Positions 10,102-20,340 of a stretch of 64,000 nucleotides of DNA are shown piece after piece. The stretch's first letter is position 1, and each line of letters begins with the position of its first letter. The position numbers were made by a program, and so were the translations under genes. The stretch covers positions 80,001 to 144,000 of the forward strand of contig WBZZ01005990.1 in NCBI GenBank assembly GCA_019918135.1. Direction: 5' to 3'. This DNA comes from Paulinella micropora (taxonomy: Eukaryota; Cercozoa; Imbricatea; Euglyphida; Paulinellidae). Below the pieces are notes generated by a model, which saw only the letters and a program-made list of their open reading frames with translations, was not told where the DNA came from and did no database searches.

Positions 10102-10730
10102 CTTGATACACGCTAACCCACAAATAATTCAAGGGTTTGCAAACAGTGTAGGTATGCGCATTGCAGGTAAGGACTAGTACTGGATACGTCTGATCAAGGC
10201 ATGTCATGGGTGCAATAGGGGGAAACCGAACAAACCCCCCATGGACAAGGGAAACAAGCTAGACATAGAGTTTAAGTTAGGAGAAGCACTTAACCTAGAC
10301 TTTGCTAGTCCATTTCCCGTTCGCTCAAGATAAGGGAATTACTATCGAGTGGGAGTATCGTGCTCAAACTCCAAATTCGCGTGCGAATTGTACACACCGA
10401 CACTTGAAGCAGCGACATGATATTATATGCCTTACTTAAAGAAAATATTTGCATTCTTTGAGAGACAGTCAGGCAACAAGCTCAGTCAACTGCTGTCTGA
10501 TTGGGAGTTCTTGTCAAACGTTTTGAAGGATTACGCAGATAGCAAAGGCATAATCCTCAAAAACAAAACAAGGAACTAACCAAACATGAACCCATTTGCA
10601 GAACGCATGAATAGGACAGACGACACACGAGCACTAGCAGATTAACTAGACGGATGCCTACCTGATACATTCTGGGAAGATACTCATAGAGCAACACTAG
10701 CAATAAGAATGATCACACCCATCACGAAAG
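10080..10730 (+). pseudogene. element B integrase, N-terminal and core part
   Basis: Several stops interrupt the frame, but an HHCC-type finger (final C-x2-C near 10197-10210) is visible. So is a core with an aspartate in SDWEF near 10499 and a glutamate in FAERMNRT near 10600, the spacing expected for the DDE catalytic triad of retroviral-type integrases. The gene is cut at 10730 by a DNA transposon and resumes at 15842. Confidence 0.7.
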
Positions 10731-10765
10731 AAGCAAGCGGCATCACTATTTTGTAAAGCTGAATC
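10731..10765 (+). repeat. left terminal inverted repeat
   Basis: Inverted match to 15803-15837. Ten bases are perfect and most of the next 25 match. Confidence 0.8.
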
Positions 10766-11230
10766 AGTATTTTTTGGATATATACAGAAATATATTTTTT
10801 GGGGAAAAACTGTCGAAAGTACATATTTTCTTGTTTGTACATGCAACACAAATGCATCATGAAATATTAAAGTCTTGGCATGCATAGCTGTGAGGTAGTG
10901 TGGAACATAACTTTGGTTCCAGTTATCATCAGGATTCGGAGAACACAGCTGTTATTTCTTTATACAAATTAGTAAATTATTTTTTCTCACTTCTTAATGA
11001 TAAAAAGTTTTAGTAATAAAATCAAGATATATTATCAATATCATAATTAATGAAATTACATCTGTTATCTTGTATATTAATTTAATATAAATTAATGAAG
11101 AAAAAAATTATAATGTTATTGTAAGTTGATATTTGCTACATTATCCTGAAGATAGTGTAAGAAACTAAAAATTATAAATATATAAAAAATTCTAGTTTAA
11201 AAATAATTTAGAATATTTTCTACATATTTT

Positions 11231-11330
11231 CAAGTTGTTTCAAGTTGTTTCAAGTTGTTTCAAGTTGTTTCAAGTTGTTTCAAGTTGTTTCAGGTTGTTT
11301 CAAGTTGTTTCAAGTTGTTTCAAATTATTT
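11231..11330 (+). repeat. 10-bp satellite array (CAAGTTGTTT), inverted relative to next array
   Basis: Ten tandem units, nine nearly perfect. The unit is the reverse complement of the AACTTGAAAC unit in the array that starts 300 bp downstream. Confidence 0.95.
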
Positions 11331-11620
11331 TTAGTCATTTTGAATTTTTATAATTTTGAATATTTTTAATATATATATGTGAAATTTAAATAAATTATTA
11401 AAATTTTATAACAGAACTTTACTTCTAGTTATCTGTAGGATTTTTGGAACCAAGTTGTGTTGTTACAAAAAAATTATGTTGTTATAAATTCAGTAACTGT
11501 CTGTTCCAAAATTGGTTCCAAAATCTTACATATAACTTGAACCAAACTTGTGTTATACAATTTTAATAAATTATTTAAATGTAAGATATAGATATTTTTA
11601 AATTTATTCACAACTCGAAT

Positions 11621-12056
11621 AATTTGAAATAACTTGAAATAACTTGAAATAACCTGAAATAACTTGAAATAACTTGAAATAACTTGAAATAACTTGAAAT
11701 AACTTGAAATAACTTGAAATAACTTGAAATAACTTGAAATAACTTGAAATAACTTGAAATAACTTGAAATAACTTGAAATAACTTGAAATAACTTGAAAT
11801 AACTTGAAATAACTTGAAATAAACTTGAAATAAACTTGAAACAACTTGAAACAACTTGAAACAACTTGAAACAACTTGAAACAACTTGAAACAACTTGAA
11901 ACAACTTGAAACAACTTGAAACAACTTGAAACAACTTGAAACAACTTGAAACAACTTGAAACAACTTGAAACAACTTGAAACAAATGAAAATTTAATAAT
12001 AACTTGAAACAACTTGGAACAACTTAAAACAACTTGAAATAACTTGAAACAACTTG
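11621..12056 (+). repeat. 10-bp satellite array (AACTTGAAAT / AACTTGAAAC)
   Basis: About 20 units ending in T (11621-11820) are followed by about 15 units ending in C (11839-11984), plus a short degenerate continuation to 12056. The clean switch from one variant to the other shows local homogenisation. Long reverse-strand frames here are artefacts of the repeat. Confidence 0.95.
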
Positions 12057-12637
12057 AAAAATATGTATGTGACTCACTTTTATTGAAAGAATTCATAACA
12101 ACAATGTTGGAACTAGCAAATACATAATGCGCAAGAGGTTAAGCGATTGTTCTGTTCTGCATTTGAAAATGCTACAGATGTGGAGTTCTCGGCAGAAATA
12201 TCAAACAAACTTTGTTTCTACTAATCATCAGGATTCCTGGAACAAATGTTTGTGTCTAGTATGTTTGCAACCAAATCCCAAAATCAACAAGTTTCAAATT
12301 GCATAAACTCACGCCAAAAAATTTTAATTAAAAAAATTAAATTTTGAACTTCAGCTAGACAATGGCGTCCTGTCATGCATACAGCTTGATTCATCACAAG
12401 CAAATTAGAAAGATAATTGAATATGCAAGCGAAATTTGCAAAATATTTTGTCATACAAGAAATTCGCAAAGACTTAAATGAAAAAGCCAACGCTTTGGTA
12501 AGCAATTGCACACACCCAAACTAGTTTGACAGGCTGTCACACTTCATAAATTAAGTTTTTACCAAGCACCAAAGTGCTGAATGCCTGTTGTGCAAAAATT
12601 CAGACCAGAAAGCTTAGGTTACGGGTGGTGACATAAC

Positions 12638-12766
12638 ATGGCTACACGCAAGACGAGAGGAGCTCCGGGAAGGGGGAGAAAGCACACCCCTAGGTGTATA
12701 GATGTTGTGACATCACGTGCTGCACTCAGCAAAGGGCTCACCGGGACAGGAACACTCCAAGCAGAT
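12638..12766 (+). CDS. transposon gene, exon 1
   Basis: ATG 12638 opens 43 codons rich in Arg, Gly and Lys, with an AT-hook-like RGAPGRGRK stretch. The exon ends exactly at GT of a 56-bp intron (12767-12822), after which the frame continues without a stop. No homologue recognised. It may be a DNA-binding protein of the transposon. Confidence 0.6.
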
Positions 12767-12822
12767 GTAACACAACTTCGTTCCAGGAATCCTACAGATA
12801 AGTAGAACCGATGTTGTGTTAG

Positions 12823-13046
12823 GATGATCAGTCTCAAGACTACAGCCAAGCGACCCTTTACACTATGACGATCGATTTCTATCCCCCACTTAAACCAGAT
12901 ACTGTGCAGGAAATGATATTTTTCCTCCTGCCCAAATGGCAGAAACCTGGGAAGAAAAAAATTTCCTTCACAAACAAGCAGTATGAGCAGATGCTGCAAG
13001 ATCCAGAGGACCAACATGTCGTTCTCAAGCACGAAGGAGAGTGGTT
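12823..13046 (+). CDS. transposon gene, exon 2
   Basis: Continues exon 1 in phase 0 and codes a globular-looking segment with aromatic and charged residues. The 3' end is approximate, because the frame runs into a T-rich intron-like stretch and the exact donor is unclear. Family not recognised. Confidence 0.55.
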
Positions 13047-13159
13047 CCCACCTACTTCTTTTTTGCACAAAATAATTTTTTTTTCGTGCATTTTGCTGCA
13101 GTCTGAAGTTTTTTTGTTTAGAAGTGTTGTTGCTTTGATGTTTTTTTTCATTCGTTTTC

Positions 13160-13243
13160 CCCTTGGTTCATGACAAGTACAAGTTCTCATGGAAAGATTT
13201 TGTCGCTCCCGTGCAGAAATTACAGTCTCTGTGCGTAAAGGAT
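13160..13243 (+). CDS. transposon gene, probable exon 3
   Basis: A short open segment with several Lys, Trp and Phe codons, ending at a plausible GTAATC donor. The acceptor side is not settled. The intron that would follow (13244-13530) contains one 55-bp unit at 13391-13446 and ends in a good T-rich tract plus CTGCAG. Confidence 0.4.
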
Positions 13244-13530
13244 GGTAATCTCGAGCTGATTCTAGTCTGATTTCTTCATGTTGTGATGCTTGTTTTTGTA
13301 AGTTTTGATGGGAAGGATGTATGGAGGAAGCAACACAACATTTTCTTTTGTCGTTTTTACTTTGAAATTTGTTGAAGTGTTTACATTTTCATCAACACAA
13401 TGTTGTTCTACTTATCTGTAGTATTTCCGGAACATAGTTGTGTTAAAATTTTCTTTTCCTTGCTGTGTTTATTGACCTCAATTACTTCATCATTTCATAA
13501 ATTTAATAAACACAAGTTTTTTTTCTGCAG

Positions 13531-13694
13531 ATGCTTACTTGCTTCTCGGTTCTGTTTCATTTGAACCTTCAAGAATATCAAGAAGCGGGCGTTGACTCTG
13601 CCATGCTTGCCTATCAGTTCTACAACATGCTCGATTCCTTCAAAGTTAATGATGGTTTCAATACCCCGCCTGGGAAAGGGTTCCGTATGCCATG
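13531..13694 (+). CDS. transposon gene, exon 4
   Basis: Follows a T-rich acceptor (TTTTTTCTGCAG). It codes about 54 residues and ends after two bases of a Trp codon at a GTACCA donor. Splicing over 13695-13802 completes that codon and keeps the frame open. Confidence 0.55.
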
Positions 13695-13802
13695 GTACCA
13701 TCACACAATTCGATTCTTTTTTGTCCCTCGTCATTTTGTCTGCAACACAACTTGGTTCCAAAAATCAGTCAGATAACTGGAACCAGATGTCTGTTTGTTT
13801 AG

Positions 13803-14373
13803 GAACAAAGACAAGACAAATTTATTGTACAAAAAGACTATCGAAAAGAATCTGACAAATCCGTTTCTTCAAAAAAATCTCCCTGTTGTTTCTGGTATCA
13901 CAAAAAAAGGGAAGGCAACGGAAGATCTTATTCCTAGTGGCGTTTTCTCCTGGGTGACGGAAGAAATTGGAACGAAACCCTCAACAAGCAGTTCCTCAAG
14001 TGCAGGCTCGTCTACTTCGAGCCTGTCACGCTCCTCTTCAATGAGTTCTGCAGCATCATCATCGCCTAAACTTCCCAGTTTAACTAAGGTATTTGTTGGA
14101 TCCCCTTCGAACCAAACCAAGGTGGGTGCTTCACCGACAGCAAATAGGGTCCAGTCCCCTTCTTCTCTTGTCCTGGGCAGCAACACTGCAGTTCTTCCCA
14201 TAAATATTATGGACGAAACCGAAGACACGCAAGGAACTCCTGTTGTTCACGACCAGGCAGCCGACACCAAGAGTAGATTTCAGGCACTTTCAGCCGCTCT
14301 CGCTTTCACTTGCCTTGCCTCTTCAGTCGTTGAGATAGCCTTGGATGTCCCAATTCTATTTTTTAAATTTTGA
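13803..14373 (+). CDS. transposon gene, last exon
   Basis: About 190 residues. A Lys-rich start, a Ser-rich low-complexity run (13978-14080), further Ser/Pro-rich sequence and a hydrophobic end at the stop 14371-14373. No domain recognised. The 3' splice site before it is the end of a 55-bp inverted-repeat unit. Confidence 0.55.
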
Positions 14374-15800
14374 TTAAAACTTCATGCTGCCGTTCGTATA
14401 GATTACTGTGTATTTTATTAACAGTTTTACTTTTCCTGTTTGCTCTTGTCTGAGTTTAAGGAAAAGATTTACCTCAGGTATCGTTGTTTCGTTTTTCACT
14501 AAGGTAGCTTCTTCTTTCCTGGCCCATTTCATTCATGCATGTGCATTGTTACTTCTTACGGTAACATGGTGTTCCTGTTTACCTTATCAGATCTTGAAGA
14601 GTCCTGTCGTTATTTTTCTTCACACAACGTTGGTTCTAGTTATCCGCAGGATTTTTAGGACACGCTTCTGTTTGTTGTGGTGTTTGATTTTGATCGTTCA
14701 TAGTTTTTGATTGATTTTTTTTCTCAACTAAGTTGTAAATACTTTTGTCGCAATTTACTGACATTTTTATGCTTCTCAAAACCACGATGCAAGTTCTTTG
14801 CAAACAAACCATTTATGTAGTGTCAAAACAGAGGTAGACTTGTAAGAAGCTGGGTTCCTTGATGAACTGTTTCTTCCGAACTTACTAGTTTTTCTCTAAC
14901 TGGATTGCATCATGCTCTAGGACTTTGTGCCTTTGGCTTTCCAATTTGGGAAAAACCTGACTTTAATTATCTTCTTGAGACAAATTTGTTTTGGAGACGT
15001 GGAGCAACCGGATTACATGGTCAGACAAGACGCTGTTGCTTGAATTCTGCGCTTGGTGCATTTGTATACCACGCGCAGAATTTAAGCATTTCTTCAAAGT
15101 TCAAATCCTCACAAGTTTAAGACTTTAGAGGATGATCGAAATGAAGAAGAAAAATAAGAAGCCTTGTTCTCTGTCGATAGACTGATTCTTGTGACGTAGT
15201 TGAACGTATCGACCTCAGACGTAATACATTTCTTGTTGCCTCACATTTCCTTACCGTGTGTTGATGACTGCATGTTTTGATCCAATCAATCAAGCCACGC
15301 CTCGGACATATGTTCATTTAGTACCTGAAGCTGTCTTTTTGTTATAATAAAAATCTGCAGACTCGACTCTAGTGATGGCGTTTGCGATTTTATCTTAGAT
15401 TCCAGACAGACTTTAGTTGATTAGTATACTTTATGTGTACATACTCTAGGATAGTCTTTTTTCATTCATTCTTGGAGCAGGTATACATAATTTCAGTTAA
15501 CACAATGGTGGTTCCACTTATCCTCAGGATTCGTAGTACTAATGTGTGTTGTGGTAAAGTTTGGCGACACCTTCTAAATATAGTTTGTTTGAGCAATTCA
15601 TATTTTTTTAATCATCTACTTAGACTTTCTTCCAATCCGCTGGTGCTTGTTTGTTTCAGTCAATCAGGAAAAGGCAAGACAGACTAAGATATTTTCTGAG
15701 TACTTTCGGTCCGATAGGGTTATGTGAAAGCGATTAGCAATATCTTGCTTGCAGTAAGAATATGTTTCATTCCAACGAGATTTTTATCCACCCAAAAATA
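14374..15800. other. right part of DNA transposon, little coding
   Basis: AT-rich. One possible further exon in plus frame around 14985-15120 has several Trp and Lys codons and a stop at about 15119. Two 55-bp units lie at 14621 and 15498. No other gene supported. Confidence 0.4.
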
Positions 15801-15802
15801 AA

Positions 15803-15837
15803 TATTCCGCAGTACAAAAAATTGATTCCGCTTGCTT
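15803..15837 (-). repeat. right terminal inverted repeat
   Basis: Partner of the left repeat at 10731. It is followed directly by the AAAG duplication. Confidence 0.8.
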
Positions 15838-16185
15838 AAAGGCAGAAATAGTGAGAAAACACCCTGGGAACTGCTAATGGGAAGAAAACCGGTACAATCT
15901 TTCGTCCAACCATTTGGCTGCCTAGCGTGGGTCAAAATGGAAACGACGAAAGCGAACCCTGTCGCAGTTCCAGGCACACTGATAGGTTATAACATATTTC
16001 GTCGTGTGTACAGAATACTCATAAGAGACACTAGACACACAACCACAGTAGAAAAACGAAATGTCCGTTTTGACATTAACACTCGTGGTTACACCTGTCT
16101 GTCACCTATCAAATCATGGCAACCACTGCTCATTCAGTCGCAAGCACAGCAGACTGAAGTGATCCCACGCCACTCCATAGAGTGA
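15838..16185 (+). pseudogene. element B integrase, C-terminal part
   Basis: Right after the transposon the frame reads through the conserved TPWE-LLxGRKP and FGCLAWV stretch. In copia integrases this follows the catalytic core and is the region involved in positioning and nuclear roles. Joined to 10730 after removal of the transposon, it continues in frame. It ends at a stop at 16183, after which the linker is out of frame. Confidence 0.75.
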
Positions 16186-17024
16186 AAAAATGAAGTACAG
16201 CTCCCCAATTTTCTGACCTGATCACTCCGACTGGCTGGCCAAACCCAACCCAACCGCCACCACCCAACACTCAAGGTTCCACACACAACGAGAGCAGCGA
16301 CGCTAGCTTAAGCAACAGCAACCCAGAGGCAGAACAAGCATCATATGCACAACCCAGCCTCACATATGGCACCCTTTTGCCACCACCCAGTGCCACTACT
16401 GCCATTTTTTCTCCGTCTTTTCAGACAACAAGCACCCACAGCACAGACAATCAAACCAATATTAATGTCACACCTCGCTCTGGCACATCAAACAGTAATA
16501 ACTCACAGGCCCAACAAACAGCAACAAACACAAACAGAGTCATGGGTGTGAAAGTAATACCAAAACAGTGGGATGGAGCAGAGATTAGCTCAGAAAACAT
16601 AGTCAACCAACCAAGACATCGCAAACCCACACCAGCACATCATCCAACACACACAGCTCATGTGGCATTCGACGATGAATTTGAGGGGGAGGGCGTGGAA
16701 GCAATCAGACAGGACAATTACTATTTGTTTACACGTATATTACATGTCCCACGCAAAGCTGTTAAGCAAAACCCACAGGTGTACGCCGCTCCGCTTGCAG
16801 AACTACAAGGGTTGTTTGACTGCAATGCCATAGAATGGGTACCCAGAACAACTGCATTAGCAGCCAATATTCCCCCCGTTCACACAACATTTGTTGATGC
16901 GATTAAGACAGATGAATCCACGGGGGAGGAGAAACACAGATCACGCCTTGTAGCTCTAGGGGGATGTTAGAATACATACACTATAGCCCATACGAACGCT
17001 CATTCCCCACTGCACAGCCTAATA
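16186..17024 (+). pseudogene. element B Pol linker and start of reverse transcriptase
   Basis: A Thr/Pro/Asn-rich linker (16190-16550) leads to a frame that includes the usual copia block before RT (VPRKAVKQNP, then a region ending in RSRLVALGGC near 16970). A stop after that and a frameshift separate it from the RT palm at 17025. Confidence 0.65.
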
Positions 17025-17912
17025 TTGTTTCTATTGTTATTAGTTTCGTATGCTGCCTTCATGGGATTACTAATCTCACATCTTGATTTTTCACAAACAT
17101 ACTCACATGCCGATATGAAAGATCTTGCCTTTGCTTTCCCTCCCAAGGGGTACGAACACAAATATGACCCCTCTATGATCTTGTTACTTAAGAAAGCAGT
17201 GTATGGCACACCACAGGCAGGGCGTAGGTGGTTCGACCATGTGTCAACAAATATAAGAAAGATAGGATACAGACAATCAACACTAGACCCATGTGTCTTC
17301 TTTTGGCCAACCAAGAGAGCAATACCTACCCTACCTTTCTATTTATTACTGCGTACGGATGACTTGCTCACATTTCATGAGGACACCAAACAACACAATC
17401 ATCTGCTCACCATCCTAACCAAATCATTCAGGGTTAAGAACTTAGGCCCAGTTAGAACGTTTTGTGGTCTACAGTTTGTAAGAACAGACGATGACATAAT
17501 AGTCCAACACGAATATATCAAAGGTATGCTCAGGGACTTTGGTTTTGAGAAAGCCAAACCAGCACCGACGCCATCGGCGACCACCGAGCCAGCCCCGGCC
17601 AACGCTGACGCAATGCTGCAGAAGTTTTCGCGTCCACGTCTACTCGGTGCGCTTATGTGGCCCGCTACCCAAACACAACCAGCGATCAGCTACGCCGTCA
17701 ACCACGCCGCGATGCTAGCCTCAAAGAAACCTGATGTTGCCTACTCTGCGATTGCTCGCATCCTACGCTTTCTGCGCACACCGAGAGGACTGTTCTACCC
17801 GTTTCGAACGCGCACTTTCGAACTTATTTCTTTCTCGGACAGCAACCTTGGCGGTTGTGAGTACACCCGTCGATCTAGGACGGGACAATTGCATCTAACG
17901 ACCGGGCCCTAG
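17025..17912 (+). CDS. element B reverse transcriptase and RNase H start
   Basis: 295 residues of the RVT_2 (copia) type. Visible blocks are the LDFSQTYSHADM segment, the KKAVYGTPQAGRRW segment, and a catalytic box that reads Arg-Thr-Asp-Asp at 17352-17363 where Tyr-Val-Asp-Asp is usual. Both metal-binding aspartates are kept. The RT-to-RNase H connection and the first RNase H aspartate (FSDSNLGG near 17836) follow. The frame then stops and RNase H continues in another phase. Confidence 0.8.
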   Translation: MFLLLLVSYAAFMGLLISHLDFSQTYSHADMKDLAFAFPPKGYEHKYDPSMILLLKKAVYGTPQAGRRWFDHVSTNIRKIGYRQSTLDPCVFFWPTKRAIPTLPFYLLLRTDDLLTFHEDTKQHNHLLTILTKSFRVKNLGPVRTFCGLQFVRTDDDIIVQHEYIKGMLRDFGFEKAKPAPTPSATTEPAPANADAMLQKFSRPRLLGALMWPATQTQPAISYAVNHAAMLASKKPDVAYSAIARILRFLRTPRGLFYPFRTRTFELISFSDSNLGGCEYTRRSRTGQLHLTTGP

Positions 17913-18325
17913 CGCGGAGCTCCAAGCGCCAACAAACAGTCGCGCTTTCAGCCCAGGACGCAGAAACGATAGCGAACTCTGCAACATGTCGCACGGCCAT
18001 CGCGCTTCTACGTATGTTCCAGGACATCGGCATCCCGCTCCCAACGCCCATCACCGTCAACAATGATAACCGGGGGGCAGTTCTGAATGCAACAAACGGC
18101 ATGGCAACCGACAGAACGCGACACTTGGCATTAAAGCATCACTACGTGGTGGAGCGCGTGCGGGCTGGAGAAGTCAACGTTCGTCACGTGCCGACGACGG
18201 ACAACATAGCGGATATTCTGCCTACGCCACGCTACTCGGAACTACTTGTACAGTTTACGGTTTTGCTGAAGGACGCAATTCCAGGCTTATGCCTTAGTGC
18301 GAAAATTACTTTACATAACGCTTAG
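17913..18325 (+). pseudogene. element B RNase H, remainder
   Basis: Out of phase with the RT frame. Carries an acidic NDNRGAV region, then the typical TRHLALKHHYVVERV and VPTTDNIADI segments of copia RNase H. Ends at a stop at 18323. The final residues are not clearly conserved. Confidence 0.75.
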
Positions 18326-18514
18326 GATGGAATACTCAGACTTACTATATCGCGGTAAGGACCTGCATCCTTTGATGCAAGCTTTAGCTCATTTCTTTTT
18401 TATTTTGAGTGTTAAAATTACTTTAACATGCACCATACTCATACCTCAATCCCATATATACATGTCATAGTTTACCACTATATACAAATACATATATGTT
18501 ATGCCGAGGGGGAG
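18326..18514 (+). other. element B 3' untranslated region with polypurine tract
   Basis: No gene. GAGGGGGAG at 18506-18514, directly before the LTR, is a good polypurine tract for plus-strand priming. Confidence 0.65.
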
Positions 18515-18933
18515 AGTAAGCAATCATATTTATAATATTATTTTACCACATATATGGTCATATTTCCGACATAACATTTTTATTTGTCCTTTTCATATCT
18601 ATTACCAATTTACATATTTACCTATAATAATTATTAACCGTTACAACAATATTGCCACTATTCAATACCTGTTACCGGTGTAGTCATTTTGGACCATACT
18701 GTATCATCACCATAAATTTATGGTCACAGGACTTGAGATGTATTTCTGGTCACAGGACTTGAGAAATATTTATGGTATTTATTGAACCTAGTAAATTTGT
18801 AGTATAGAAATTAATATCGATTTTGACCAATGATTAAATTTCATTATCCCTCTGCAAAACTTTGATCAAAGTACCTCAGCGCTAAACACTATTCAAGTGT
18901 ATAACCGGCACTATGTCAACTGTCACACTTACT
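18515..18933 (+). repeat. 3' LTR of element B
   Basis: 419 bp, about 1% different from 5871-6285 apart from a 4-bp indel. Its ATG at 18913 is in frame with the resumed A gag sequence that starts at 18934. Confidence 0.9.
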
Positions 18934-19134
18934 AACACCCCCATGCCACTTTTATCTCACGCATCTAAGCCACCTGGCGCAAGAAGTAGAGGGGGAGCAG
19001 GTGTTGAGGGTGGTGTGGAGGGGGAGCAGGTGTTGAGGGTGGTGTGCGTAGAGGAGAGCAGAAAGGACATGCATCATCTACACAAAACGACTCCACACAC
19101 ACTCGCCCCACTATTCCACCCTTCACGAGAATAA
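18934..19134 (+). pseudogene. element A Gag, C-terminal part
   Basis: Resumes the frame interrupted at 5870. Gly/Glu/Val-rich repeats are followed by a His/Pro-rich end and a stop. It could be translated from the ATG in the upstream LTR. Confidence 0.6.
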
Positions 19135-19153
19135 ATTTTTTACCACCCTTGAT

Positions 19154-19564
19154 ATGGCTGGCGACCCAACTCCCCTAAACCAAATCATACCTTGGGAAGG
19201 GAATCGGGCCCTCAGACGTACAAGGGTAGGGTACGTAAAATTACTCGTGAAAAAATACAACACAGTCACGTTACGAGAAGTAGGTGGCCCACCCCTCAAC
19301 CTCCACGGTAGACCAGTACGTACAGTTGACTGTCATGTCACAAGTAGTAAGCAGTGTGAGGCGACAGTGCCAGATACAGGAGTTAGGTGTTCGTGGAGAC
19401 TGGGAGCGGCGAGGAAGGGGGTGCAGGGTGGGAAGTGTGCTGCTAGACTGATAGACCATGACTTTTGCTCGCTTCATGTTGATCAAGAAAGGAAGAGAGG
19501 GGAGATATTGAGCAAGTACAGGGAAAAACTGAACCTAGGGTTGCTTCCCCCCCCCCCCCCATGA
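19154..19564 (+). CDS. small Cys/His protein of element A region
   Basis: 136 residues from ATG 19154. In the second half, C-x8-C and later a Cys followed by C-x2-H resemble the small zinc-binding family with a QCxAT-x4-GxxC start and a C-x2-H end (DUF5763-like, from memory). It ends in a run of prolines coded by a 14-base C tract (19547-19560), which is prone to length changes. Function unknown. It may be an accessory frame of element A or part of a later insertion. Confidence 0.5.
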   Translation: MAGDPTPLNQIIPWEGNRALRRTRVGYVKLLVKKYNTVTLREVGGPPLNLHGRPVRTVDCHVTSSKQCEATVPDTGVRCSWRLGAARKGVQGGKCAARLIDHDFCSLHVDQERKRGEILSKYREKLNLGLLPPPPP

Positions 19565-19670
19565 TGCTATGTATTACGAACCCGCCTCTTTGTTTACACA
19601 CATCACTTTGTGGAAAGAAAGCATCAATCCTGCTCAATCCAACAACGCAACTACATCTCTTCGCACACAC

Positions 19671-19701
<31 letters not shown>

Positions 19702-20340
19702 ATCCATAGAGGAAGTGGGAGAAATAGGGGAAGGAGTAGGGAGAGTAGGAGCAGGGGGAGTAGGGGTGAGAATAGGAGAAGTAGGAGTAGGGGGAGTAGG
19801 AGTAGGAGCAGGGGGAGCAGTAGCATATGTAATTTGGATGGATTTAGTGCGGTGGCACACGGAACTCAACGAGTTCTGATTATTTTTTAGAACTTATTTT
19901 TTTGTTGTAGAGATCTAAATCAGATGCTTTGTTTGTCATATTCAACTTGAAAATTAAATTTGAATTCGAAATATACTTAACGGTAATATTTTTGACTATT
20001 TTACAATACAATAATAAAATTTGATTTTTTAATTTTTTTGATCCGGAAAGTATGGTGCGCAAATCTACACTTGTTAAGATTTCGTTTAGTGAAAACCGCA
20101 TGTTTTTATCTGTTTTAGTTACTTAGTTCTGCGTACCACCCGGCAAGACGTTCTGACAGTGTTTTTCAGTAAAAAAGTTGGGATAAAGAATTTCGATAAG
20201 GGCGCCACCTCCCTTTTCCCGCCTGGCCCGGCCTGATTTTTTCTTGGTTTTTTCTCGACCAGCTCTTGTGTACTTGAAGGGTCGTGCGGCTTTTTATCTA
20301 TTTTAATACCAAATCGTTTTTCATAATTTTCATTCGAGCA
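19565..20340. repeat. low-complexity and AT-rich stretch
   Basis: (TAC)n at 19671-19702, Gly/Arg-coding GGGAGTAGGA-like repeats at 19705-19825, then AT-rich DNA to 20110. No gene supported. Confidence 0.6.

Larger units (their letters stand above)
10901..15556. repeat. dispersed 55-bp inverted-repeat units (nine copies)
   Basis: Units begin near AACACAAC and end near GTTGTGTT, with a core like TTATCNGNAGGATT. Plus-oriented copies start at about 10901, 11409, 12201, 13391, 14621 and 15498. Minus-oriented copies start at about 11503, 12768 and 13743. The copy at 12767-12822 is exactly a GT-AG intron and the copy ending at 13802 provides a 3' splice site. Confidence 0.8.
10731..15837. mobile_element. 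5.1-kb DNA transposon with TIRs, superfamily unassigned
   Basis: The ends are inverted repeats: the first 10 bases AAGCAAGCGG are perfect, and similarity extends for about 35 bp. AAAG stands on both sides (10727-10730 and 15838-15841), and removing the element plus one AAAG restores the integrase frame of element B. It is much more AT-rich than its surroundings. It contains two 10-bp satellite arrays in opposite orientation, nine copies of a 55-bp inverted-repeat unit and a multi-exon gene on the plus strand. I recognise no transposase catalytic motif. Confidence 0.85.
5871..18933 (+). mobile_element. element B: Ty1/copia-type LTR retrotransposon
   Basis: LTRs of 415 and 419 bp flank gag, a CCHC protein, a MYND-finger open frame, protease remnant, integrase, reverse transcriptase and RNase H. 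Outside bases AACGC and AACAC are a probable 5-bp target duplication with one mismatch. Removing B restores the A gag frame. The LTRs differ at about three positions plus a 4-bp indel, so B is recent. Its integrase is in turn split by a DNA transposon at 10731-15837. Several frameshifts make it non-autonomous now. Confidence 0.88.

Noticed and set aside
11221..12060. CRISPR-like array
   Set aside because: Direct 10-bp satellite without unique spacers, in eukaryotic transposon DNA.
11474..12096. Three long overlapping minus-strand open frames with Phe-Gln-Val-Ser repeats
   Set aside because: They are translations of the 10-bp satellite in each phase. A 10-bp unit without stops opens all three frames.
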